This document shows, in pieces, positions 17,365 to 24,987 of a DNA stretch of 64,000 bases. The notes beneath the pieces are model-generated. The model did no database searches. It saw only the letters and a program-made list of their open reading frames with translations, and was not told the DNA's origin. The DNA comes from Salinirussus salinus (GTDB lineage: Archaea > Halobacteriota > Halobacteria > Halobacteriales > Haloarculaceae), in NCBI RefSeq assembly GCF_009831455.1, contig NZ_WOWO01000002.1:434001-498000 (forward strand), written 5' to 3'. Position numbers and translations under genes: made by a program. Every line of letters starts with the position of its first letter. Position 1 is the first letter of the stretch.

Positions 17365-17762
17365 TCGAGCACGTACCCCCCGTCACGGCCGCTGTAGCGG
17401 ACCTCTCCAGCCTCCTGGAGGCTCTGAAGGGTCTCGTCCAGGTCATCCTCTATCTCCGCAGTCAGCTCTGCGAGCAACTCCTCCCAGTCCCGGGGCCCCT
17501 CCGAGAGCATCTCGAGCACCTCCGCCTCGAGGTTTTCACTGGTGCCCGAGTCCGATCCGTCCTCCCGGTCCGGGTCGGATTCCGTCTCCGTCTCGGTCGC
17601 TGTCTCTTCGGCCCCGAAGCCGCGCCGGCCGGCCTGGACCATCGTCTTGACGAACTCGCTGCGGCTCATGTCGAGTTCGTCGGCGTGGTCGTCCCACTCC
17701 TGGCGCTGATAGGCCGGGACGTAGGTCTTCACCACTGTCCGCTCGGTGTCGGCCTCGCTCAT
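17361..17762 (-). CDS. DUF5805-like protein, putative DNA-binding partner of the recombinase
   Basis: 133 residues from ATG 17762. The N-terminus TVVKTYVPAYQRQEWDDHADELDMSRSEFVKTMVQAGRR reads like a ribbon-helix-helix strand and helix pair. An acidic Glu/Thr/Asp linker follows, and the C-terminus LEAEVLEMLSEGPRDWEELLAELTA... reads like a winged-helix domain. I know the pattern as DUF5805 from haloarchaea. Its stop codon overlaps the start of the recombinase, so a role as regulator or DNA-binding accessory of that enzyme is a reasonable inference. Confidence 0.75.
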   Translation of the reverse strand: MSEADTERTVVKTYVPAYQRQEWDDHADELDMSRSEFVKTMVQAGRRGFGAEETATETETESDPDREDGSDSGTSENLEAEVLEMLSEGPRDWEELLAELTAEIEDDLDETLQSLQEAGEVRYSGRDGGYVLE

Positions 17763-18738
17763 ACTCCCCCGTCTCACCCCGTCCACATCAATTTATCCCC
17801 ATATTGGCGGCTAAAGACCCTTATTTGTGTAGATGGCACTCTATTTCGGAACCAATCGAGGCCGGTACGGGGCCATGATTGTTTATAGCACCAGTATTAC
17901 ACATAATAAAATCGCTCGCTCACCCACTGTCCCGGAAATCCGTCTCGACCTGCCGGCCCCGTCGAGTCCCGGTTCTGGTGTGCGACCCCCTGATCCAGTG
18001 TTCGCAAACCGGCCTCGACGGTGGTTTTATAAGTGGCTCCGAGCGCCGGGGTGCCCGGCATTCCGGCAGTCGCTCTCGCCGCACAGGTGGGGGTGGCGCC
18101 GGGAGTGGACAGTTCACCACCTCGCAAACCAGAGTTCGGGTTCACACGCCGCTCGGACTGCCGGACCCCCTCCCGCCCGTCTGACGCGCAGCTGGCGTGT
18201 CGCGAGCCCCGGAGTTACCTCGACCGCCAGCGACACCCGTTTTGACTCTGGGCGGCCGTCGGCGCGGGGCACAGTCACCCGGCGTACCCGTTTCGCACGA
18301 ACCGTCCACCCGGTTCGTCCCGAGACGCCACCGTAGCGGCCGCGACCGGTTGGCTCCACTCCCGGACAGACAAAGTTCTATCTCGCTGATATGATGGGCT
18401 CGCGACTGGAACTCCCCTCTCCGCCGTCGACTGGCCGCATGGCCCGACAGCTTGTCATCCCGTGACCCGGAGCGTGGGGTCGCCGGTGCGAAGGCCACCT
18501 CCCGGTGACCCGCACAGATGCCGAGGTGCCCGGGCGAAATTCCGACGGGCTTTGAGCTGTCGGCCGGAGGCCGCGGCGGACAGACGGAACTGCTGACTCC
18601 GGCACTGCGGCGGCCACTCGTCGCCCTCAATATAAAAAATTAATATATTCAATCTGTCTGTTTGGGGCAGGCGCTCCGCTAATAAATCATATGCTGCTAT
18701 ATCGATCCGGCAAGCTGGCGGTCGCATTCCGCACGGAG
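17763..18738 (+). other. Gene-free spacer of about 976 bp with AT-rich islands
   Basis: Frames here are open by GC bias but basic and Arg/Pro/Ser-rich, unlike the acidic proteins around, so I call no gene. AT-rich patches lie at 17790-17920 and 18628-18705. A strong TATA-like TTTTATAAG sits at 18025-18033 with no start codon at a suitable distance. No tRNA, att repeat or insertion sequence was recognised. Confidence 0.5.
18024..18035 (+). promoter_or_regulatory. Orphan TATA-like box
   Basis: GTTTTATAAGTG is close to the haloarchaeal TATA consensus. A transcript would start near 18057, where no start codon or recognisable RNA gene is present. It may drive a small RNA or be a remnant. Confidence 0.35.
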
Positions 18739-19170
18739 TCAGTCGGCCCGTTCGAGCAGACGCCGGACCTGTGGGAGCGTCGCAGCCGGCGGGTCGGCGG
18801 GTCGGACCCAGCGGACGTCGAGTAGACCTTCGTGTCGGTTCGCCGTTATTCCGTCAAGGAGCCGGCAGCCGTAGACGACGTACCGCGACAGCGCGACGTC
18901 CGGCCGGGTGTGGGCGTACCAGAACTCATCGACGGGTTCGTCGACGGCGACGCGACAGCGAAGCTCCTCAACGATCTCCCGCCTGAGTCCGGCGGCCGGT
19001 GACTCCCCCGGCTCGAGGCCCCCGCCGGGCAAGGTCCAGAACGGGCGCCCATCCGCGTGCCGTTCTTTCACAAGCAAGCACCGCCCGTTGACAGAGACCA
19101 GTGCCTTCGCGCCGTCGCGGACCCCCGGGGCGCGGTCACCACTTCCCGCGCGCATGAGGTCTCCAGCCAT
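18739..19170 (-). CDS. NUDIX hydrolase
   Basis: 143 residues; a second ATG five codons in (19155) is an alternative start. The Nudix box is complete: GGGLEPGESPAAGLRREIVEEL holds the G-x5-E-x7-R-E-x2-E-E pattern that binds Mg and the diphosphate. LLVKERHADGRPFWTLPGG is the typical strand before it. Nudix enzymes cleave nucleoside diphosphates linked to another group; which one cannot be told here. The gene faces back toward the spacer and is followed upstream by a zinc-ribbon gene on the same strand. Confidence 0.88.
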   Translation of the reverse strand: MAGDLMRAGSGDRAPGVRDGAKALVSVNGRCLLVKERHADGRPFWTLPGGGLEPGESPAAGLRREIVEELRCRVAVDEPVDEFWYAHTRPDVALSRYVVYGCRLLDGITANRHEGLLDVRWVRPADPPAATLPQVRRLLERAD

Positions 19171-19230
19171 GGCGACTCCAGCCCGCGGACGGTCATTAGT
19201 AAACGCCAGGTACGGGCAATCTGTCGGCTA

Positions 19231-19413
19231 CTACTGCGGTGGGTGGCCGATCGGGTGGACGACAGCTTCACAGGACGGGCACGCGGCGAACATCCGGGAT
19301 CTTCCTTCGGTGGTCTCGTAGGAGATAAGCAGTCGCTGCCCCGGGATCGGCGTCTCGCACTCGGGGCAGGAGCCAAGCGACCGACCGGGCTCGCCGGGGT
19401 CGGCACCGGACAT
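19231..19413 (-). CDS. Small zinc-ribbon protein
   Basis: 60 residues from ATG 19413. Two CPxC-type knuckles, CPECETPIPG and CPSCEAVVHP, separated by LLISYETTEGRSRMFAA, form a likely zinc ribbon. Similar tiny zinc-finger proteins are common in haloarchaea and mostly uncharacterised. It is 60 bp upstream of the Nudix gene on the same strand and may share its transcript. Confidence 0.72.
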   Translation of the reverse strand: MSGADPGEPGRSLGSCPECETPIPGQRLLISYETTEGRSRMFAACPSCEAVVHPIGHPPQ

Positions 19414-19645
19414 GGCCGACGATTGTTCCGACCCCGTCTTGGTTATGAACCCTCTACCGGGCTCTCGGGGACTCTTCAGGCGTCTGTCGCCACCGCGGAG
19501 CCAGGAACTTGTCGCTCCCAAAACCCCACGAAGGGTAAGCGGAGAGTACAACGACATGGCCCGGACCCAGTCCCCGCGATCCGGTGGCGCACGGTTCCCG
19601 GCACGACCGACTTACCGAGCGTCCCCGTGCTGAACGGTCGGGCGC

Positions 19646-19654
19646 TATTTAGTA
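19646..19654 (+). promoter_or_regulatory. TATA-like box before the 19685 gene
   Basis: TATTTAGTA lies 31-39 nt before ATG 19685. Confidence 0.35.
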
Positions 19655-19671
19655 TGGATCCGACCTGAACT

Positions 19672-19677
19672 AGGAGG
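19672..19677 (+). promoter_or_regulatory. Perfect Shine-Dalgarno AGGAGG
   Basis: AGGAGG ends 7 nt before ATG 19685. Most genes in this window lack such a site, so this decides the start and suggests a leadered transcript. Confidence 0.6.
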
Positions 19678-19684
19678 ATCCAGA

Positions 19685-20221
19685 ATGGCTGAGAAGTCCG
19701 ACGGACGCGGTGAGCGGGGTAGTGAGGGGACGGACGTGGGGATGACGGGCCCGGTCGACAGTCCCTCCGTCGACGTCTACCTGCGGTCTCTCTCGCCGCC
19801 GGCTGGCACGCACGACCGGCAGGCCGAGATCATCGACCGCCTCTCGGAACTCTCCTCCAGCGACCGCCTCGATAGCCTCAGCGTTTCGGTCTGGGGCGAA
19901 CGGGTCTGCCTCTGTGAGGTGTGTGCCGGCACCGGGAGCGGCCGGGCTGCACTCGACCGGCTGGGGGAGTTCCGGAACTGGGTCGAGACAGTCGAGGGGG
20001 GCGAGCTCCCGTTCGAGCGCAGGACCATCCGGTCGGAGTACACCCACACGGAACAGGGGGTCATCGTACCGCCGTGCGTGACGATGGCCGTCTACAGCGG
20101 GGACACGCTCGTCGGGGTGTTCCCACACTCCGTATCCGACGAGACCCGGACCGTCACCGACGCGCTCGAAGCACTCGAAGCGGCACTCGAGTCGGGCCGC
20201 TCGTTACCCGCGAACCGCTGA
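19685..20221 (+). CDS. Haloarchaeal conserved protein of unknown function ('HTH domain protein' type)
   Basis: 178 residues, soluble and acidic. After a polar leader come VDVYLRSLSPPAGTHDRQAEIIDRL, LDSLSVSVWGERVCL, LDRLGEFRNWVE and VIVPPCVTMAVYSGDTLVGVFP. From memory this order is found in a haloarchaeal family that annotation pipelines often call 'HTH domain-containing protein', though I see no clear helix-turn-helix. A Cys-rich bit (CLCEVCAG) is specific to this copy or subgroup. It is the first gene before the glycan island and has its own ribosome binding site. Confidence 0.65.
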   Translation: MAEKSDGRGERGSEGTDVGMTGPVDSPSVDVYLRSLSPPAGTHDRQAEIIDRLSELSSSDRLDSLSVSVWGERVCLCEVCAGTGSGRAALDRLGEFRNWVETVEGGELPFERRTIRSEYTHTEQGVIVPPCVTMAVYSGDTLVGVFPHSVSDETRTVTDALEALEAALESGRSLPANR

Positions 20222-20273
20222 GCGTGTCCGGCCAGCCGTGTTGGTCGGGCGAGGAGTACCGGAGTATGCGGGG

Positions 20274-20283
20274 CATAATTAGG
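20274..20283 (+). promoter_or_regulatory. TATA-like box before the 20310 gene
   Basis: GCATAATTAG is centred about 31 nt before ATG 20310, leaderless spacing. Confidence 0.4.
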
Positions 20284-20309
20284 GTCGCCGGCGGCGTGGT
20301 GGAACCCGA

Positions 20310-21242
20310 ATGCTCGACCGCCTCATGCAGGGGTTTGACCGTGCGGTCAACTACTACCGCACGGAGGACCCGGCGACTGCGACGCGACGCCTGTCCTACG
20401 ATGTCCACGCCGAGACAGTCAGGCTCCTCTTCGAGCGGTTCGGAGAGGACTTCGGAACGCCGGTCTACGAACGGGACTGGGAGGTGCTGGTCATCCTCGA
20501 CGCCTGTCGGGCCGACCTGATGAACGAGGTGGCGGAGGAGTACCCCTTTCTGGAGCCGTACCGGATCCACAACTCGGCCGGTAGCAACTCCGGGCAGTGG
20601 ATGGACCGGAACTTCACCGAGGAGTACGCCGAGGAGATGGCGAAGACGGCCGTCGTCACCGGGAACCCCCACTCGAAGACCTATCTCGACGAGGACGATT
20701 TCCTGCTGCTCGACGAGGTCTGGCGCTACGCCTGGGAGGACGAGGACGACCTGTTCCGGCCGAACTTCATCACCGACCGTGCGGTCTCCGTGAAGCGGTC
20801 CCGGGACCCGGAACGGATGATCGTCCACTACATGCAACCACACCACCCGTTCATCCCACATTTCGACGGGTTCGAAACCGACCTCCACGAGAAGTGGCTC
20901 AACCAGTGGCGGGACGTGCGGGTCGGACACATCTCGAAGGAAGAGAAGTGGTCCCAGTACCGCGACAACCTCCACTACGTACTCGAGTACGTCGAGTTAC
21001 TGCTGCGAAGCATCGACGCCGACCCTGTCGTGATCAGCTCCGACCACGGTGAGGCGGTCGGGGAGTGGGGCATCTACGGTCACTACGGCATCCCGCTCCC
21101 GGTGTTGCGAGAGGTCCCCTGGATCGAGACGGTCGCTCGCGACACCGGGGAGTACGACCCGGAGTTCGTCCCCGAGGGCCACGACGCGTCCGGGTCTAGG
21201 CGGGACGTACAAGACCAGCTACAGAAGCTCGGATACGTGTAG
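20310..21242 (+). CDS. Alkaline-phosphatase-superfamily (sulfatase-like) protein
   Basis: 310 residues, shorter than usual sulfatases (400-550). First metal site VLVILDACRADL (about residue 60-70); second block VVISSDHGEAVGEWG followed by YGHYGIPLPVL. The expected nucleophile region reads NSAGSNSGQWMDRNF (residues 88-102), so a Ser (92 or 94) would act; there is no Cys-x-Pro-x-Arg sulfatase signature. No signal peptide or membrane segment, so it is probably cytosolic. The protein ends LQKLGYV, a tail shared with four other superfamily members in this window. Likely a phosphate or sulfate ester hydrolase or transferase acting on glycan intermediates; substrate unknown. Confidence 0.78.
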   Translation: MLDRLMQGFDRAVNYYRTEDPATATRRLSYDVHAETVRLLFERFGEDFGTPVYERDWEVLVILDACRADLMNEVAEEYPFLEPYRIHNSAGSNSGQWMDRNFTEEYAEEMAKTAVVTGNPHSKTYLDEDDFLLLDEVWRYAWEDEDDLFRPNFITDRAVSVKRSRDPERMIVHYMQPHHPFIPHFDGFETDLHEKWLNQWRDVRVGHISKEEKWSQYRDNLHYVLEYVELLLRSIDADPVVISSDHGEAVGEWGIYGHYGIPLPVLREVPWIETVARDTGEYDPEFVPEGHDASGSRRDVQDQLQKLGYV

Positions 21243-21262
21243 CTCCCCTGTCGGTGCCGGGA

Positions 21263-22291
21263 CTACCTCTCCGAGGGGGTGACCTCTACCCAGAGGTGTG
21301 TCGCCCGGTACGCGCTCTCAAGGGTCGGGTTCTGTGGGGCTTCGCCCCGGTAGAGAAGGACCGCCAGCCGCACGTCCTCGCCCGTCATCGTCGGGGTGAC
21401 CCCGTAGGTCGTGGTCCAGGTTCCTCCGTCCTCGACCGTCGGGACGAACCGCCTGAGCTCCCGCTCCTCGACGACCGTCGCCGAGTCCCCGGCAGTCTGC
21501 ATCCGCTGGAGTTTGACGACCACCGTGTACGGGACCGACTCCCCCTCGTGGTTGTCGACCCCGAGAGTGAGCGGCTCTGTCCGGCCCTGTTCGAGCACCC
21601 CGGGGTACGACCCCGCCTCGAGCTCGCCCGACTCGTTTTGCGTGAGGAGATAGAGCTCCGTGTCGCCTTCTGCGGACCCGAAGGCCACCACGTACCCCGC
21701 GCTCGCGGCGGCGACGACGAGGCTGACGGCGACGAAGACGTTGAGTACCGTATCCAGCGCCGCGTCGTCGGTGAAACCCGCGCCCGGGAGCAGGGAAGCA
21801 ACGTCGACACTGTACCGTCGATTCGCCGGGAGTTTAGCCCGCCGGACAGCGGCTGCCCCGACCGCCAGAAGCGACACGACGCTCACGGCTACGACCACGG
21901 GCGCCAGCGTGGGACCGACCCCCACGATGTCCAGTCCGATGGCGGTGAGCGGGACGATGGCGATGCTCAGGCCGACAGAGAGCACCGCCCGCTCGACGCC
22001 GTCGATGCCAGCCGTCCGCGTCGAACCGAGCGCAGAGCTTCCGCCGCTGCCCACAGCTGAATGCCGCGTACCGCGGCCGTCGGGTCCTCCTCGCTCGGGA
22101 AAGAGCGCCGCCGTACAGGCGTACCCCGGAACGAATACGACGAACAGCACGCCGACCACCCACAGTACGGAGGTCTGGACCAGCGACGTCACGACGAGTA
22201 CGTCGGTCAGTACGACGACTCCGACGACGGCCCAGAGGTCGGGCGGGAGGCTCGGGAAGGAACTCGAGGATGACCGTCTGGAGCCTGTCAC
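21263..22291 (-). CDS. DUF1616-like membrane protein
   Basis: 342 residues from GTG 22291. Two hydrophobic segments near the N-terminus (AVVGVVVLTDVLVVTSL, VLWVVGVLFVVFVPGYACTAALF), two in the middle (ERAVLSVGLSIAIVPLTAIG, VVVAVSVVSLLAVGAAA) and a fifth at VLNVFVAVSLVVAAASAGYVV. A C-terminal beta-rich extracellular domain of about 120 residues follows (LYLLTQNESGELEAGSYP, PYTVVVKLQRM, WTTTYGVTP). This is the architecture of DUF1616 proteins, which are often found in archaeal surface-glycan clusters. Function unknown; perhaps a surface anchoring or sensing protein. Confidence 0.75.
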   Translation of the reverse strand: MTGSRRSSSSSFPSLPPDLWAVVGVVVLTDVLVVTSLVQTSVLWVVGVLFVVFVPGYACTAALFPERGGPDGRGTRHSAVGSGGSSALGSTRTAGIDGVERAVLSVGLSIAIVPLTAIGLDIVGVGPTLAPVVVAVSVVSLLAVGAAAVRRAKLPANRRYSVDVASLLPGAGFTDDAALDTVLNVFVAVSLVVAAASAGYVVAFGSAEGDTELYLLTQNESGELEAGSYPGVLEQGRTEPLTLGVDNHEGESVPYTVVVKLQRMQTAGDSATVVEERELRRFVPTVEDGGTWTTTYGVTPTMTGEDVRLAVLLYRGEAPQNPTLESAYRATHLWVEVTPSER

Positions 22292-22385
22292 GTCATCGAT
22301 ATCGAGGCACGCAGTTGGTTGTTATGCAGTTCCTACGCTCGTCGAGCGACGGGCCAGCGGTACCGCGTTCCCGGACGCGCCGGGC

Positions 22386-23540
22386 TCAGCCCGTCGGCTC
22401 GGTCCGGTTGTACCAGACGTCGACGTGGGAGCCAGCGTACCCCTTCCCGACGATGTCGGGGAGCCCGTCTCCGGTCAGGTCGACCGCTTTCGCCTCGTGT
22501 GTCGGCGTTCCGCGGTCGACCACGACGTCCTCGAAACTCAGCGACCCGTCCCCGGGATTGTGGAAGATCCGGTGTGTCGGGTCGTCGTAGCCGTCAAGTC
22601 CCATCTCGGCGACGTAGATGTCCACGTGCCCGTCGCCGTCGAAATCCGCAAGCTGGAGGGTGTGCGGGTTGTAGAGGTCGTCGCGGAGGACCTTCACCTC
22701 CCAGTCCGGCGGGTCGAACACCGCCAGTCGGGCAGGCCGGTCGGCCTTGTACGGGATGTCCCCCTCGGTCACGACCAGCTCCTGCAGCCCGTCGCCGTCG
22801 AGGTCTGCGGCGGCGATCCTGGTCCACCCCCACCCCTCGGCGAGAGTCTCCCGTTCCCAGCCGCCACCCTCCGACCGGCGAAACAGTTCCGTGCCGGCGA
22901 CCAGTTCGTTTCTCCCGTCACCGTCGAGGTCGGTCACGAGGAGCCCTTCGACGGAGATGTTCTCGGCGACGAGCTGTCGCAGGTCTCGGGGCCAGGGTTC
23001 CTGGCGCGGGTTCTCGGGGATCTCGTAATACCCGAGAACGGCACTCTCCTGGGAGAGAAAGACGACCTCGCGGTCCCCGTCGCTGTCAACGTCCGCCACA
23101 GCCACGTCGTGGTACTTTTCGAAGTCCTCGGTGATGAGTCGGCGGCTCCAGGTATCCCGGGGGTCCTCGGGCTGTTCGTACCAGTAGAGGCCGGGGACCA
23201 GGTTCTGTCCGGCGACGAGGTCGGCACGCCCGTCCCCCGTCAGATCGCCGAGGGCACCGCCGACCGCCAGATGCGGTGTCACTGCTATCTCGTGTCTCTC
23301 CCAGCCCGGGTTCTCGTACCAGAAGACGTTGGTTTCGAGAGCAGCGAGCGCCGACTGGATGCCGGGGACCTGCCGCAGGTCGACGGATGCCTGTACGACC
23401 GGAACCTCTATCCACCGGTTCGCCCCGTTCGCACCGATGAGAACGTCCGGACGCCCGTTTCCGGTGAGGTCTTCGACGAGACAGAAGCTCATCCGCTCTG
23501 CGGGCGGATCCGCGTCGATCCGCTCGTGGTCGAACTCCAT
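22386..23540 (-). CDS. FG-GAP/VCBS-repeat beta-propeller protein
   Basis: 384 residues. At least seven repeats carry calcium-binding loops of the form D-x-[DT]-G-[DN]-G: DLTGNGRPD, DLTGDGRAD, DVDSDGDRE, DLDGDGRNE, DLDGDGLQE, DFDGDGHVD and DLTGDGLPD. This is enough for a closed seven-bladed propeller like integrin alpha or VCBS proteins. No signal peptide, Tat motif or membrane segment is visible and no alternative start helps, so export is unclear. It shares a strand with the DUF1616 gene 95 bp downstream. A carbohydrate-binding or lyase-like propeller role is possible but not shown. Confidence 0.85.
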   Translation of the reverse strand: MEFDHERIDADPPAERMSFCLVEDLTGNGRPDVLIGANGANRWIEVPVVQASVDLRQVPGIQSALAALETNVFWYENPGWERHEIAVTPHLAVGGALGDLTGDGRADLVAGQNLVPGLYWYEQPEDPRDTWSRRLITEDFEKYHDVAVADVDSDGDREVVFLSQESAVLGYYEIPENPRQEPWPRDLRQLVAENISVEGLLVTDLDGDGRNELVAGTELFRRSEGGGWERETLAEGWGWTRIAAADLDGDGLQELVVTEGDIPYKADRPARLAVFDPPDWEVKVLRDDLYNPHTLQLADFDGDGHVDIYVAEMGLDGYDDPTHRIFHNPGDGSLSFEDVVVDRGTPTHEAKAVDLTGDGLPDIVGKGYAGSHVDVWYNRTEPTG

Positions 23541-23961
23541 AAGTGGCGAGCCCCCTGTCCGGAGAAAAGTATGGAGTTCATAATCCCGCTCGGGGAGACC
23601 ACGAGACGCTGATGTCGCGGTCGAGGCCAGTGACTCCCCGACTGCTGGGCCAGTTCGGGCCCACCAGTTCCGGGTGGCAACCGCGCGGGAAAACGGTTAC
23701 GGGAAGTAGACGGTGTCCTGTTACGGGAAGTAGACGGTGTCCTGCCAAGCGATGCCACCCGGTCGGGTCCGGTGCAGGGGCGCCCTCCTGTCCGTCACTC
23801 TACCGGCTTTAGGAGGGTCCTGTGGCGGTATGTGCTGGCTGTTCCGCGTGACAGGACGGCCGAAGCGTCTCGGTACTGTTGACGCCGGGACGGGTAACTG
23901 ACGTCCTTCAGAGCCGGTAATACGTTCATACTATTGTCCGATACGTCCCCTCGAAAACCTG
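23541..23961 (+). other. Gene-free divergent spacer with tandem repeat
   Basis: Lies between the minus-strand FG-GAP gene and the plus-strand glycan operon. It contains a perfect 24-bp duplication at 23697-23744 and AT-richer sequence at 23905-23945 just before the operon. No protein-like frame was seen. Confidence 0.5.
23697..23744 (+). repeat. Perfect 24-bp tandem duplication
   Basis: The unit beginning TTACGGGAAGTAGACGG occurs twice with no mismatch, at 23697-23720 and 23721-23744. The exact copy implies recent replication slippage. It lies about 220 bp before the operon start. Confidence 0.9.
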
Positions 23962-24987
23962 ATGACCGACTTGCAGAAAGATACCGTGCTAGTGACGGGT
24001 GGTGGGGGGTTCATCGGCTCCCACCTGACCGAGCATCTGGTCGACCGGGGCGCCGACGTGGTCGTGGCCGACGACTTCTCGCGCGGCCGCCTGGCCAACC
24101 TCGACCACCTGCTGGAAGAGGTCGCGCTTGAACCGGTCGACCTGACCACGAGGGAGGGCTGTGTCCGGGCAGTGGAAGGCGTCGACCACGTGTTCCACCT
24201 GGCGGCGAGCGTCGGCGGGATCCACTACATCACCTCGGAGAACGTGGGCGGGCTCACCCCGAGCGTGCTGATGAACCACCACCTCCTGGAGGCGGCGCGT
24301 CGAGAGGGGGTCGACACGTTCCTGTTCGCCTCGAGCGCCTGCATCTACCGACAGCAACACGACGGGCTCAACGAGTTCTCGGAGGACCAGGCGGTTCCGG
24401 CCGACCCTCACTCGACGTACGGGTGGGCGAAGATACTGGGCGAGGTTGCCTGCGAGGCCTACCACACCGACTGCGATATCGAGACCGGCAGCGTCCGCAT
24501 CTTCAACGCGTACGGGCCACGGGAGAGCCTCGACCCGGAGAGCAGCCACGTCATCCCGTCGCTGTGCCGGAAGGCGGTTGAGACGCCCGACGGCGGTTCC
24601 ATCGAGCTGTTCGGGGACGGGACGCAGGAACGTGGTTTCATCTACGTCACCGACCTCGTCGAAGGACTGGTCCAGGCGACGGAGGTGGGGCTCGGCGGCG
24701 AGGCCATCAACCTCGGCAATGCCCAGGAAGTGGTGACGATCAACGAGCTGGCCTCGCGGATCATCGACCTCAGCGGGAAAAACATCGCGATAGAGCACGA
24801 CCGGTCGAAACCCACGGGGACGGACAGGTACTGCGCGGACACCGAGCGGATGCGGGACAGGCTCAACTGGAAGCCGCGGGTCCCGCTTGAGGAGGGGCTG
24901 CGTCGCACCTACCAGTGGGTCGAACGGGAGCTCACGGCAGCGGGTGAGGTCGCGGCCGGCCGCGAGGAGTGGGTGACCCATGACTGA
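23962..24987 (+). CDS. NAD-dependent sugar-nucleotide epimerase/dehydratase (extended SDR)
   Basis: 341 residues. NAD-binding VTGGGGFIGSHL near the N-terminus, FASSACIY with the catalytic Ser/Thr region, and the YxxxK pair in STYGWAK. FNAYGPRE and GDGTQERGFIYVTDL are typical of UDP- or GDP-sugar epimerases and dehydratases. The exact product is not readable; the sequence is closest in feel to GDP-mannose or dTDP-sugar epimerase groups. First gene of a tight operon through 32444; its last 8 bases overlap the next gene, a second enzyme of the same family. Confidence 0.88.
   Translation: MTDLQKDTVLVTGGGGFIGSHLTEHLVDRGADVVVADDFSRGRLANLDHLLEEVALEPVDLTTREGCVRAVEGVDHVFHLAASVGGIHYITSENVGGLTPSVLMNHHLLEAARREGVDTFLFASSACIYRQQHDGLNEFSEDQAVPADPHSTYGWAKILGEVACEAYHTDCDIETGSVRIFNAYGPRESLDPESSHVIPSLCRKAVETPDGGSIELFGDGTQERGFIYVTDLVEGLVQATEVGLGGEAINLGNAQEVVTINELASRIIDLSGKNIAIEHDRSKPTGTDRYCADTERMRDRLNWKPRVPLEEGLRRTYQWVERELTAAGEVAAGREEWVTHD

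Noticed and set aside
17833-18336. 167-codon frame in the recombinase spacer
   Set aside because: Basic, Pro/Arg/Ser-rich, no similarity to haloarchaeal proteins, no start signals.
17763-18738. CRISPR array or SRP/RNase P RNA in the large spacer
   Set aside because: No regularly spaced repeats and no conserved RNase P or SRP core motifs were seen.
21660-23612. 650-codon plus-strand frame
   Set aside because: Antisense of the DUF1616 and FG-GAP genes, both of which carry clear domain motifs on the minus strand.
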